From the NCBI RefSeq assembly GCF_023283825.1, contig NZ_JAKILD010000006.1, positions 62,001 to 126,000 of the forward strand: 64,000 nucleotides of DNA, in the 5' to 3' direction. The notes below the pieces were generated by a model, which was not told where the DNA came from, did not search any database, and was given only the letters and a program-made list of their open reading frames with translations. How positions within the stretch are numbered: the first letter of the stretch is position 1; each line of letters begins with the position of its first letter. A program made the position numbers and the translations under genes. Positions 37,045 through 46,309 of this stretch are shown in pieces. The stretch is from Shewanella olleyana. GTDB lineage: Bacteria > Pseudomonadota > Gammaproteobacteria > Enterobacterales > Shewanellaceae.

Positions 37045-38277
37045 TTAATAAATAACCCGATTACGCCCCGCTTCTTTAGCTTCATACAGCCCTAAATCAG
37101 CGCGATGTAATATGGTATCTAGATTAATATCGGTGTTTTCAGCGCTGGCAATTCCGCAACTAAAGTTAACAGTTAATTCACCAGCGTCTGTAGCGAATGG
37201 CTGCGCAGCAAGTTGCTGCCTAAATTTATCCATCACAGTAAATGCGCGCTCGCCGTCGAGGCCTTTAAATGCCACCACAAACTCTTCACCACCAAAACGG
37301 GCGACGGTAAAGTGTTGTCCAAATACATTTTTTAAACGCTTAGCAAATTCAAACAACACCTGATCGCCCACATCGTGGCCGTAGGTATCATTAACGTTTT
37401 TGAAAAAGTCGATATCAATCAAACCTAAAGCAAACTGCCCTGCTTCACTGACATCTTTTTCATGTTGTTTAAAGAAGTAACGACGAGTATAGGCCTTAGT
37501 CAGGTAGTCTCGATTCGCTTGCTCCCAAAGGCTGCGCAGCATATCGAGTGAGTCTAAGGTATTTAATACTCGGCAATGGAATTCTTCATGAACAAAAGGT
37601 TTTTGTAAAAAGTCGTTGGCACCATTTTTAATGAAACGCGCAGATAAGCTTTCATCAGTGTCATTTGATAAACCAATAATGGCTAAATCTTCTCGGCTGA
37701 ATTTTTCACGCACTTTAAGAATTAACTCGAAACCATCAACATTAGGCATGTTGTAGTCAGTGATGAGCAATTGAATATCAGGCGTTTCGTTTAATACTTG
37801 AATCGCCTCTGCACCATCACAGGCTTCAAGCACGGTAAATAACTGTTGCTCTAAAAGCACTTTAACGAATTTACGACTCACAACAGAATCATCTGCTACC
37901 AACACTTTTACATGTTGGTTTTGATCTAAGCGAGCCACCAGTTTCACTACATACTCATAGCTAAAGCGATTTTCTTTTAGTACGTAATCAGCAATACCCA
38001 GTTTTAGTAACTTTTTACGCTGACGAGAATCTAAGTTTGAAGATAAAACGATACAAGGAGTTTGATACGACATCAGCACCAGTTGAGCGATTTCGCCATC
38101 TGGTGCATCAGGAAGGTTTAACTCAGCCACAACCACAAAGTATTTATGCTGTTCCAATAACGCATTAGCTGATGACACATCAGCTGCTACGTCAACTTCA
38201 CAATGTAAGTCTTGCATTAATAAATGCCGAAGGACTTTAGATACAGCTTCGTTATCTTCAACAATCAGAATTCGCAA
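37045..38277 (-). CDS. Dual-receiver diguanylate cyclase (REC-REC-GGDEF)
   Basis: The protein makes c-di-GMP in response to phosphorelay input. Residues 1-115 form a receiver domain with the acidic pocket (VEDNE) and Lys101, but the phosphoacceptor position is Glu52 (AELNLPD) instead of Asp. Residues 123-240 are a second receiver with Asp174 (TDYNMP) intact. The GGDEF domain (about 255-410) has RFGGEEF at 327-333 and no RxxD inhibitory site. The start is a TTG at 38277 with GGTGA upstream. It follows the KAS III gene by 20 bp and is probably co-transcribed with it. No sensor kinase is adjacent. Confidence 0.92.
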   Translation of the reverse strand: MRILIVEDNEAVSKVLRHLLMQDLHCEVDVAADVSSANALLEQHKYFVVVAELNLPDAPDGEIAQLVLMSYQTPCIVLSSNLDSRQRKKLLKLGIADYVLKENRFSYEYVVKLVARLDQNQHVKVLVADDSVVSRKFVKVLLEQQLFTVLEACDGAEAIQVLNETPDIQLLITDYNMPNVDGFELILKVREKFSREDLAIIGLSNDTDESLSARFIKNGANDFLQKPFVHEEFHCRVLNTLDSLDMLRSLWEQANRDYLTKAYTRRYFFKQHEKDVSEAGQFALGLIDIDFFKNVNDTYGHDVGDQVLFEFAKRLKNVFGQHFTVARFGGEEFVVAFKGLDGERAFTVMDKFRQQLAAQPFATDAGELTVNFSCGIASAENTDINLDTILHRADLGLYEAKEAGRNRVIY

Positions 38278-38297
38278 TTAATTCACCCATTTTACTA

Positions 38298-39419
38298 TTA
38301 GGTCTTTTCGAGAATGATGCTCCCAATAGAATAGCCAGCACCAAATGAACACAGGAGCCCTAAATCGCCGGTTTTAAAATCTTGATTATATTTATGAAAT
38401 GCAATAACCGACCCGGCTGATGCAGTGTTAGCATATTCATCTAATACCACTGGAGCCTTACTTTTTATAACATTATCACCGAGAAGTTTACGAACTACAA
38501 ACATATTCATATTAATATTCGCTTGATGTAACCATAAGCGTTTAAATTCATTAGCTTGTATCTGTTCTTGCGCTAGCTGTTTATCTAAATGTTGGTAGAT
38601 CATTGGCAACAATTCTTTGAATACTTTACGGCCTTGCTGATGAAATAACTTATCAGTATTTTGCGCAGTATCTGGATCGCAGCGATTTATATGACCAAAG
38701 TTACTACGGATATTGCTCGAATAATCAGTAAAGCACTGACTTGATAGCACATTGAATGCATGTTCAGATTGCGCTATCGATGCCTTTTCAACCACCACAG
38801 CTGTTGCCACATCACCAAAAATAAAATGGCTGTCTCGGTCACGGTAATTCACTTGTGGAGAGCATATCTCAGGATTGATCACCAATACACGCGAAGCCGT
38901 ACCTGACTGAACTGCATTCACCGCATTCACAATAGCAAACGTTGCCGAAGAGCAAGCTACAAGCATGTCATATGCAAAGCCTTTGGTTCCCATCGCTTGT
39001 TGAATTTCTATGGCAATAGCAGGATATGAGCGCTGAGTATAAGCACAAGCTACAATCACTAAATCAATATTTTCAGCACTCAGCTGTGCTTGTTCTAAGG
39101 CTTTTTTAGCCGCTTTAATGCCAATTTCTGCTTGCATTGATAACGCATCAGATGGCGTATCTTTAATCAGTGGCATCATCACTTTTGGATCAAGTATGCC
39201 GTCTTTAACCATCACATAACGATTTTTAATCCCAGACGCTTTTTCAATAAACTCTGCAGAAGAGTGAGATAACGCCGTGACTTCCCCCGCTGAAATTGCA
39301 GCTTCATGTTGTAAATTAAACTCATCAACATACACGTTAAAGCTTTCTACTAACTCTTCATTACTAACACTGTGTGGAGGTGTGTATAAACCACTTCCAG
39401 AAATTACCACTTTATTCAT
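38298..39419 (-). CDS. Beta-ketoacyl-ACP synthase III family protein (FabH-like)
   Basis: KAS III enzymes condense an acyl-CoA with malonyl-ACP. The 373-residue protein has the catalytic triad Cys156 (MLVACSSATF), His298 (LHQAN) and Asn331 (YANTASAG), all intact. It is longer than classical FabH (about 317) through an N-terminal insertion (residues about 25-60). It resembles the longer FabH-like proteins such as P. aeruginosa PA3286 more than housekeeping FabH, from memory. It is not near acpP or fabD, which supports a specialised role. A FadR-type palindrome lies 190 bp upstream. Confidence 0.87.
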   Translation of the reverse strand: MNKVVISGSGLYTPPHSVSNEELVESFNVYVDEFNLQHEAAISAGEVTALSHSSAEFIEKASGIKNRYVMVKDGILDPKVMMPLIKDTPSDALSMQAEIGIKAAKKALEQAQLSAENIDLVIVACAYTQRSYPAIAIEIQQAMGTKGFAYDMLVACSSATFAIVNAVNAVQSGTASRVLVINPEICSPQVNYRDRDSHFIFGDVATAVVVEKASIAQSEHAFNVLSSQCFTDYSSNIRSNFGHINRCDPDTAQNTDKLFHQQGRKVFKELLPMIYQHLDKQLAQEQIQANEFKRLWLHQANINMNMFVVRKLLGDNVIKSKAPVVLDEYANTASAGSVIAFHKYNQDFKTGDLGLLCSFGAGYSIGSIILEKT

Positions 39420-39601
39420 ATTATATCTGCCGTATCTATATTCATTAAAACAACAACTTATCTTAAAAACTCAAACTAGAATGACGTGGATTGACTCTTA
39501 TTAACTATATAAGGCGTCAATAGACACAGATAAATTGCGCTTTTGTAACGTCAGTCTATTACCTTCTAAACTAATCACTAAGCACTAATTATTGATTTAG
39601 T

Positions 39602-39616
39602 GATGGTCAGACCATC
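39602..39616. promoter_or_regulatory. FadR-type palindrome between KAS III gene and cysK
   Basis: GATGGTCAGACCATC is a perfect 15-bp palindrome about a central A. It contains TGGTCNGACCA, the core of E. coli FadR sites. It is centred 190 bp from the KAS III start and 174 bp from the cysK start, about 74 bp upstream of the inferred cysK transcription start. FadR control of the KAS III gene is the more sensible reading. Confidence 0.55.
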
Positions 39617-39646
39617 CAAGTTCCAATAGCATGCTTAACTAAGACA

Positions 39647-39676
39647 TTGTTATATAAGTAGATGCTTTATTATTAT
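39647..39676 (+). promoter_or_regulatory. Candidate cysK promoter
   Basis: TTGTTA (39647-39652) and TATTAT (39671-39676) are separated by 18 bp. The start would fall near 39683, giving a leader of about 100 bases. Activation by CysB is expected for cysK from family knowledge, but no clear site was identified. The rest of the 39420-39782 gap has no gene. Confidence 0.4.
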
Positions 39677-39782
39677 AAATGAGTTTAGTTTAATAACTAA
39701 AAGGAATAACGAATAACAAACTATCACTGTTAAAGCCCCCTAAACCGATTATCATTAGACAATGCCAACATAGGAGCAAACC

Positions 39783-40748
39783 ATGAGCAACATTTACGAA
39801 GACAATTCATATACGCTAGGTAATACCCCACTAGTGCGCCTTAATCGAGTAAGCAATGGTAAAGTGTTAGCCAAAGTTGAAGCACGTAATCCAAGTTTTA
39901 GTGTTAAGTGTCGTATTGGCGCAAACATGATTTGGGATGCTGAGAAAAAAGGCACCCTAACTAAAGAAATTGAGCTAGTCGAGCCAACTTCTGGTAACAC
40001 AGGTATTGCGTTAGCATATGTTGCTGCTGCACGTGGTTACAAATTAACCCTAACAATGCCAAATACAATGAGTCTTGAGCGTCGTAAATTGCTTAAGGCA
40101 TTAGGTGCTAACCTTGTGCTAACTGAAGGCGCTAAAGGTATGAAAGGCGCGATTGATAAAGCTGAAGAAATTCGTCTATCAGATCCTGCTAAATATCTTA
40201 TCCTTGGTCAATTTAGCAATCCAGCTAACCCAGAGATACATGAAAAAACCACAGGTCCAGAAATCTGGAATGATACTGACGGTGAAGTTGCTGCATTCGT
40301 AGCAGGTGTGGGTACTGGTGGCACAATTACTGGTGTAAGCCGTTACTTAAAAAGCAAAAACAAAGACCTTGTTTCTGTTGCCGTTGAACCTGTTGATTCT
40401 CCTGTCATTGCACAAGCAAAAGCAGGTCAAGACTTAACACCTGGACCGCATAAAATCCAAGGTATTGGTGCTGGTTTCATCCCAGGCAACCTAGATTTAG
40501 ACATGGTTGATCTTGTAGAAGCTGTAAGCAACGATGACGCAATCGCAATGGCACGTCGCTTAATGGAAGAAGAAGGTATCTTAGTCGGTATTTCATCAGG
40601 TGCAGCAGTTGTAGCCGCAAACCGTATTGCTGAAAAGCCTGAGTTTGCTGGTAAGAATATCGTTGTAATCCTTCCATCTGCCGCAGAACGTTACTTATCA
40701 TCAGCATTATTCGCTGGTGCATTTGGTGACAGCGAAAACGTTCAATAA
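39783..40748 (+). CDS. cysK: Cysteine synthase A (O-acetylserine sulfhydrylase)
   Basis: CysK makes cysteine from O-acetylserine and sulfide with pyridoxal phosphate. The 321-residue protein is very close to E. coli CysK. The PLP lysine is Lys42 ([14 protein letters not shown]), the substrate loop is [12 protein letters not shown], the phosphate-binding glycine loop is [12 protein letters not shown] and the C-terminal block has [20 protein letters not shown] precedes the ATG. It is monocistronic, ending at a strong terminator. Confidence 0.97.
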   Translation: MSNIYEDNSYTLGNTPLVRLNRVSNGKVLAKVEARNPSFSVKCRIGANMIWDAEKKGTLTKEIELVEPTSGNTGIALAYVAAARGYKLTLTMPNTMSLERRKLLKALGANLVLTEGAKGMKGAIDKAEEIRLSDPAKYLILGQFSNPANPEIHEKTTGPEIWNDTDGEVAAFVAGVGTGGTITGVSRYLKSKNKDLVSVAVEPVDSPVIAQAKAGQDLTPGPHKIQGIGAGFIPGNLDLDMVDLVEAVSNDDAIAMARRLMEEEGILVGISSGAAVVAANRIAEKPEFAGKNIVVILPSAAERYLSSALFAGAFGDSENVQ

Positions 40749-40777
40749 TCATTTATTGAAATAGTTAGCTCAAATCG

Positions 40778-40804
40778 AAAGCCCAGCAATTGCTGGGCTT
40801 TTTA
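40778..40804 (+). terminator. Terminator after cysK
   Basis: AAAGCCCAGC / GCTGGGCTTT with an AATT loop and a following T-run; a standard intrinsic terminator. Confidence 0.92.
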
Positions 40805-40925
40805 TACCAGAATAAATTGTTTGCCCCACGCTGTAACATGAATAATTTGGTGCATAGTTTAGTTAGTAAATGGCCTAGTTTGTAAATAGGCTACTTACTT
40901 AGTGAATAAATTAAACTATAAGCCG

Positions 40926-42560
40926 TTAATGAACATGACCATGGTCTAAGCCACCCTGAAAAAACTCTTCATCGACTAAATAATCATTTTTCCAATTCTC
41001 TATCGATAATGGTTCAAAACGGCCTTTATCTTGTATTGGGAATCGAATAGGTTGTCCTGGATTAACCCCTTTCTGCACTTTTGAGTCTTTAACAACAACC
41101 GTTCCATTTACGATGACAAATGGAATACCTGATGTTGGCAAAGTTCCTTTTGCATAAGTGGCATTGTCTTTGACTGTTTTTGGGTCAATGATGGTGATAT
41201 CTGCAATCATACCTTGTTGCATGCGCCCTCTTATCTTCATTGATTCGAGTCCAGTTTTACCTAAATAGTTGGCTTGGTTATAACTCGAGGCAGCCAATAT
41301 TTGCATTAATGGGATCCCTTCTTCACGCGCTAAACGCAGACAAGTCCCGTGTGTACCTGCCAATCTAGGGTGAGTATTAGGGATATCTTCGTAAGGAGTG
41401 TCCCATACTGGCTCATCATCCCAGCCGCCAGGTAACATCATTGCGTCACTAGCAAATGTCACCCCAGGTAGGCGGCACCAATCTGGAATCGCTTTAGGAT
41501 CCATTTTATAAAGTACCACTTGTGTTGCTGGTGCTTCAGCCAATACTTGTTTATATTTTTTCATGGTGTAAAAGTTGCCCGTTAACGGGTCTTGCATGGT
41601 TTCTTCATATTTATTCCCCAGTTTTTCCACCCAAGTTTCAGGTTGAATGAATGCCGCATTAATCGTTGTTTGCCCTGCAGCATAAGGATAAATTTCGCCC
41701 CAAACGTTATGCCCTTGGGCTCTTAACTTTACCAGCAACTCTTGCACTAACTCCCAACCAGGATTGTTATAATGATTAATAATGGCTGGTGTGTTTAATG
41801 CGATTGCATTAGCTAGAATTTCTTGTGCGCCATTGGCCTCGGTGGTTGCTGTACCGGGTGTATACCTAAGATGGACAGCTGTGGGCCGTCCATAATTTGC
41901 ACCAACTCTTTGTAGTTCGTACATTTCTCTGGCTGTTGCCCCTGGCATGTAACCCACTGTTGATGCAACGCCCAATGCGCCTTGCCTTAGCCCTTCATCA
42001 ACAATGCTTAGCATCCGATTACCCTCATCAAGATTAGCAACATTCTCAAACCATGCGGTACCAGAAGATCTGCCTTTTACCACAGACCAAGATGCATCTA
42101 ATAAGTCTTCATCAGGTAAATTTTGCATCACTTTAGTTCGGGCAAATTCATGACCAGAACCTGTACCATAATTGACTTGGCTCTTATTGACGTGCATTTG
42201 ATACCAATCACTTACTCTTGGCCCGTATACACCGGCCTCTAAATCCATCGCAGTAGTCACTCCATCTCGGAGTGCTAGCTTGTAACCGATGGGGCGAGTC
42301 CAATGAAAATGAGTGTCGATAAAACCTGGAGCAACAACCAAACCTTTAGCATCAATCACTTCTTTGCCTTTAATAGTTTCATCAGTGATCAGCATAATTT
42401 TATTGCCATTAATGCCAACGTTTGCGACTGCATCGAAGTTAGTTTCAGGATCCATCACCCGCCCATTTTTGATGACAAGGTCATAGTCTTGCGCAATGGA
42501 GGTTGTTGATACCAACATACCCACAACCGACATACATAGTAATCTTGATAAATGACTCAT
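40926..42560 (-). CDS. Exported amidohydrolase, D-aminoacylase family
   Basis: The family hydrolyses N-acyl-D-amino acids (D-aminoacylase / N-acyl-D-glutamate deacylase). The 544-residue protein starts at the ATG 42560 with a signal peptide (MSHLSRLLCMSVVGMLVSTT, cut after SIAQ). The first metal motif is PGFIDTHFHW (HxH). HLRYTPG and INHYNNPG provide further metal-side histidines, and FASDAMMLPGG a likely catalytic Asp. The C terminus ends in a His-rich DHGHVH. It would act in the periplasm. It is divergent from a methyltransferase gene across a region with an 18-bp operator-like palindrome. Confidence 0.85.
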   Translation of the reverse strand: MSHLSRLLCMSVVGMLVSTTSIAQDYDLVIKNGRVMDPETNFDAVANVGINGNKIMLITDETIKGKEVIDAKGLVVAPGFIDTHFHWTRPIGYKLALRDGVTTAMDLEAGVYGPRVSDWYQMHVNKSQVNYGTGSGHEFARTKVMQNLPDEDLLDASWSVVKGRSSGTAWFENVANLDEGNRMLSIVDEGLRQGALGVASTVGYMPGATAREMYELQRVGANYGRPTAVHLRYTPGTATTEANGAQEILANAIALNTPAIINHYNNPGWELVQELLVKLRAQGHNVWGEIYPYAAGQTTINAAFIQPETWVEKLGNKYEETMQDPLTGNFYTMKKYKQVLAEAPATQVVLYKMDPKAIPDWCRLPGVTFASDAMMLPGGWDDEPVWDTPYEDIPNTHPRLAGTHGTCLRLAREEGIPLMQILAASSYNQANYLGKTGLESMKIRGRMQQGMIADITIIDPKTVKDNATYAKGTLPTSGIPFVIVNGTVVVKDSKVQKGVNPGQPIRFPIQDKGRFEPLSIENWKNDYLVDEEFFQGGLDHGHVH

Positions 42561-42638
42561 TTTAATTCCAATCCTTACATTCTTTAAAAACATTCAAATA
42601 AAAGTATTTGGCGATTAATCTATGGGTTTAACCCCCTT

Positions 42639-42656
42639 GTTTAGCGCTAGCTAAAC
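42639..42656. promoter_or_regulatory. Operator-like inverted repeat in a divergent promoter region
   Basis: GTTTAGC-GCTA-GCTAAAC has perfect 7-bp half-sites around a 4-bp spacer. It lies in the 196-bp region between the divergent D-aminoacylase and methyltransferase genes. No regulator gene is adjacent. The cognate regulator is unknown. Confidence 0.5.
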
Positions 42657-42756
42657 TAACTATAGTAAAAGGAGTAGAGCTGGATCAACTTCTTATTTCA
42701 TCGAGTTTGTTAACATCACCGTACTTTAATCTGACACCTAGAAATTGACTCACTTT

Positions 42757-43833
42757 ATGTCTTTTTATCAATCCCCTAAAAAAATCTCCGCGTTTGATGC
42801 AAAATTTGAAGCCCAAAAAATTGCCTTTGCACCTGTTAGCTTTCAAGTCGCTCGCTGTCTTAGTCAATTCGGTATTCTTGAACAAGTCGATGCCACTGGC
42901 GATGAAGGTATGACATTACAACAACTCGTTGAGGCAAACGAATTATCGGAATATGCAATTCATGTGTTGCTGGATATGGGACTGAGTATGGGACTATTTT
43001 GGTGTAAGGATGACCATTATCGTTTAGACAAAACAGGTCACTTTCTACTCCATGATGATATGGCTTCTAAGAATTTAAACTTTATCCATGATGTCTGTTA
43101 CCAAGGTTTATTCGAGCTAGAAGCATCATTAAAACAAGGTAATGCTGCTGGATTAAAACATCTAGGGGATTGGGAAACCATATACCCAGGATTAAGCCAG
43201 CTACCCGAGCAAATCAAACGTAGTTGGTTCGAGTTTGACCATTATTACTCAGATCATGCATTTGACAGCCTGCTTCCACTCATTTTCAAATCCAAACCGC
43301 AACACATTGTTGATGTCGGCGGAAACACAGGCAAATGGGCATTTGCCTGTACGAGTTTCGATAGCAAGGTCAAAGTCACCATTATGGATTTACCAGGGCA
43401 GTTAGCCGTGGCTATGGAGAATGCACGCACTAATGAGGTTGCAGAGCGGGTACTCCCTTTTGAAACCGATCTGTTAGATGACAAAAAGCCTTTTTACCAA
43501 GGTGCAGACTTATACTGGATGAGTCAATTTCTAGATTGTTTTTCTAAACAACAAATCGTGACTATTTTGAAACGCACGGTAGCAGCAATGAAACCTAACA
43601 GTGAGCTATGTATTTTAGAAACCTATTGGGATAGACAACCCTATGAAGCTGGCGCTTTTTGCGTTAACGCAACGTCGCTTTACTTTACAGCAATTGCGAA
43701 TGGCTACAGCCGCATGTATCACAGTAAAGATATGTTAAAGATGATCAGTGAAGCTGGACTATATGTAGATGAAGATATCGATAATATTGGATTAGGGCAC
43801 ACTTTATTGCGCTGTAAGGTAAAACCTATCTAA
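42757..43833 (+). CDS. SAM-dependent methyltransferase with winged-helix N terminus
   Basis: A 358-residue class I methyltransferase of the O-methyltransferase/dimerisation-domain type. The N-terminal 110 residues form a winged-helix-like region (FQVARCLSQFGILEQVDA, LSEYAIHVLLDMGLSMGLF). The SAM site is HIVDVGGNTGKWAFA, followed by VTIMDLPGQLAVA (acidic ribose ligand). The ATG at 42757 is preferred over an in-frame TTG at 42745; neither has a good ribosome site. The substrate is unknown. The gene ends 3 bp before a bidirectional terminator. Confidence 0.85.
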   Translation: MSFYQSPKKISAFDAKFEAQKIAFAPVSFQVARCLSQFGILEQVDATGDEGMTLQQLVEANELSEYAIHVLLDMGLSMGLFWCKDDHYRLDKTGHFLLHDDMASKNLNFIHDVCYQGLFELEASLKQGNAAGLKHLGDWETIYPGLSQLPEQIKRSWFEFDHYYSDHAFDSLLPLIFKSKPQHIVDVGGNTGKWAFACTSFDSKVKVTIMDLPGQLAVAMENARTNEVAERVLPFETDLLDDKKPFYQGADLYWMSQFLDCFSKQQIVTILKRTVAAMKPNSELCILETYWDRQPYEAGAFCVNATSLYFTAIANGYSRMYHSKDMLKMISEAGLYVDEDIDNIGLGHTLLRCKVKPI

Positions 43834-43836
43834 ATT

Positions 43837-43868
43837 TTAAAAGCGGCATATCATCGTGCCGCTTTTCA
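43837..43868. terminator. Bidirectional terminator after the methyltransferase gene
   Basis: AAAAGCGGCA and TGCCGCTTTT form a 10-bp perfect stem with an eight-base loop, serving this gene and the converging YfcC gene. Confidence 0.85.
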
Positions 43869-43909
43869 ATTATTCATTTAACCTTTAAAACTGAAGCCTA
43901 AGCTCTGAT

Positions 43910-43935
43910 AGTCACTTACATTAGTCACTTACATT
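43910..43935. repeat. 13-bp direct repeat, two units
   Basis: AGTCACTTACATT occurs at 43910-43922 and 43923-43935, followed by a diverged third copy (AGTTAACCACTTT). It lies just beyond the stop of the YfcC gene. Confidence 0.85.
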
Positions 43936-43953
43936 AGTTAACCACTTTAGTCG

Positions 43954-45504
43954 CTAGCTGAATCCTAAGTAATGCGCCGACACCACAATGATGCTTGAAA
44001 TCACAAACAAGCCGAGTATAAAACGCCAGATAAACTTAAACCAATTGCCCCAATCAACACGACATACTCCTAACGTTGCCATTAATGAAGCAGAAGTGGG
44101 TACTAATACATTAGTAAATCCGTCACCTAACTGAAAAGCCAATACCGCCACTTGGCGCGTTACACCGACAATATCTGCCAGTGGTGCCATAAGCGGCATG
44201 GTTAACGCAGCTTGACCAGAACCTGAGGTGACAAAGAAATTAAACACTGACTGAAACAGCAACATAAACCAAGCAGACAAAGCGGTAGGAAGCTGGCCAA
44301 TCACATTACCCGCACTGTGCAATATGGTATTCAACACGCTAGGCTCAGTCGCACCAGCGCCCCCCAGTAACAGTAAAATGCCTGACGCACACCCAACCAG
44401 AACCGCAGGCTCGAGCATAGTCCCAGCACCTTGTTTAAAGCTGACAGCGACTTTATTCATATCGATATCATTAAGCTTAAATACCACGCCAATGATGCCA
44501 ACAATAATACCCATGGTAAAAAACTGACTGGCGATTTCAGGAATAAACCACGCATGTGCTACAACGCCCCAAATCACCCAAACAATGGTGCCAACAATTG
44601 TAAGTAGCACCAAAATATCACCAAGATTAAAACGGCTCTCTTTTACACTGCCTTGCTGATTATCACGGAAAAACTGATCGGTATGATAGCTAAACGACTC
44701 AGTAGGGTTACGCTGAACTTTACTGGCATATCGCATAGTGAAACCTATACCAATGAGTGTAAAACCGAACCACATCACTGAACGTACACCAGCACCTGAT
44801 AGCACTGGAACACCCGCAATCCCTTGAGCAATAGCAACACTAAATGGGTTCATCCAAGAGCTGGCAAAACCGATTTGAGTTGCCACGTACGTTACCATTA
44901 CCGTACAGATAGAGTCATAACCTAAGCGGATCATTAATGGACAAATAATAATGGCAAAGGCAATGGCTTCTTCGCCCATCCCAAATACCGCACCTCCTAA
45001 TGAGAACAAACTGAATATCACTGGGATAAACAGTTTTTCGTTGCCCTGAGTCTTATCGATTAAGCGTAAAATACCGTTATCAATGGTGCCCGTTGCCATA
45101 ACGACACCAAATGAGCCACCGATGACTAGCATAAACATAATCACACCAATGGCACTGCCCCATTTTGAGCCTGAAACCATGCCCTCAAAAGCAAAATTGA
45201 AAAAACCAATTTCGCCATTTCCTTTGAATAATGAAATGGGATCAAGTTTAGGCTCCCCCGCTTCATTCAAAGCATACTGAAATGAAGTTGGATCAATAAC
45301 ACTGCGGGTTTTCTCAACACCGTCGATGACATAGTGTGCGTCTTGAGTAGAGAAAGATCCAATGGGAACAACAAAAGTTAATAGTGCGGCCGCTAATGCG
45401 ACAAAGAATATTATAACCAGTGTATCTGGCATTTGGCGTGTGCTGTTATTGATATTTGAAATACAGCTATTTGGAGAGGTTGGAGTTTGATCTGGGGAAT
45501 TCAT
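43954..45504 (-). CDS. yfcC: YfcC family membrane carrier
   Basis: A 516-residue inner-membrane protein with about 12 hydrophobic segments, related to C4-dicarboxylate anaerobic carriers and to arginine/ornithine antiporter-like families. Family features include GMGEEAIAFAIIICPLM, SSWMNPFSVAIAQGIAGVP, GQAALTMPLMAPLADIVGV and FQLGDGFTNVLVPTSASLM. It matches E. coli YfcC in length (506) and order. Its neighbour is a D-aminoacylase, so uptake of peptides or amino-acid derivatives is possible, but substrate is not known. Confidence 0.87.
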   Translation of the reverse strand: MNSPDQTPTSPNSCISNINNSTRQMPDTLVIIFFVALAAALLTFVVPIGSFSTQDAHYVIDGVEKTRSVIDPTSFQYALNEAGEPKLDPISLFKGNGEIGFFNFAFEGMVSGSKWGSAIGVIMFMLVIGGSFGVVMATGTIDNGILRLIDKTQGNEKLFIPVIFSLFSLGGAVFGMGEEAIAFAIIICPLMIRLGYDSICTVMVTYVATQIGFASSWMNPFSVAIAQGIAGVPVLSGAGVRSVMWFGFTLIGIGFTMRYASKVQRNPTESFSYHTDQFFRDNQQGSVKESRFNLGDILVLLTIVGTIVWVIWGVVAHAWFIPEIASQFFTMGIIVGIIGVVFKLNDIDMNKVAVSFKQGAGTMLEPAVLVGCASGILLLLGGAGATEPSVLNTILHSAGNVIGQLPTALSAWFMLLFQSVFNFFVTSGSGQAALTMPLMAPLADIVGVTRQVAVLAFQLGDGFTNVLVPTSASLMATLGVCRVDWGNWFKFIWRFILGLFVISSIIVVSAHYLGFS

Positions 45505-45677
45505 TCACAGTCCATTTATAAGTTATTGTTTTATGGAATGATGCCTGACACAGCATGTGTATCGGCAACCATTGGCATACTACAATAGCTAATGGTAAAT
45601 TCCCATCACCCTAACTGTCATATCTATCAAAATTAACAATCCATTTAAGGTTAGCTGATTGCTATTGGTTTAAAAGA

Positions 45678-46157
45678 TTATCGATTCGAAGTGAGCATGG
45701 TTTTAGTGCCTACAAATTGCTCAAATAATCTCTCATGCGCTACTTTAGAGAAGGTATCACTACGGCTGTCATACTGGGAAATCCAATCGATTAGCATAGT
45801 TAAATTTTCATCTTGCGCTTGTTTGCTGGCATATTTATGAGGTTCCCAAGGACGACTTTTAGCATTATCGATGCACGCTGAGATGGGTAGATTGAGAAAA
45901 ATAACCTCATCGGTTTGAGGAAAGACTAATTCAAGCAAGTCGCTGTAACAGCCTTCAATAACCCATGATTGATGAAGGTTTAAAAACTCATCAATTAAGA
46001 TTTTTGAATCTGCTATTGGCATTCTTTGAGGAGGATTTACCGCCAACCAAGCAATAGTGTCTAAATCTAGGTGCGCTAGATTTTTGTTAGCAGCAAATTG
46101 TTTAGCGAGTGTCGATTTACCCGAGCCTGAATTACCAAAAATGACCACTTTACTCAC
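45678..46157 (-). CDS. Small P-loop ATPase / kinase-like protein (FlaR-like)
   Basis: A 159-residue nucleoside-kinase-like P-loop protein. Walker A is IFGNSGSGKSTLAKQ. A conserved D-LD at LDLDTIAW, WVIEGCYSD and the arginine of NAKSRPWEP are typical of the 'DNA topology modulation protein'/adenylate kinase-like group. The start is a GTG at 46157 with AAGGAG upstream. Substrate not assigned. It stands alone, with 150-170 bp gaps on each side and no clear terminator seen. Confidence 0.8.
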   Translation of the reverse strand: MSKVVIFGNSGSGKSTLAKQFAANKNLAHLDLDTIAWLAVNPPQRMPIADSKILIDEFLNLHQSWVIEGCYSDLLELVFPQTDEVIFLNLPISACIDNAKSRPWEPHKYASKQAQDENLTMLIDWISQYDSRSDTFSKVAHERLFEQFVGTKTMLTSNR

Positions 46158-46309
46158 AACTTCTCCTTACAAGATCACCTTACAAGAGCAACTCATTAGG
46201 GCATTTCACAAAAGCCCCCTCATAGCATCGCTTAATTAAGCAATATATCCCAAAAAGTGTTTTAGATTAGCATATTAAATTTGGCAGATTAACTCATTCT
46301 AAGTGGAAA

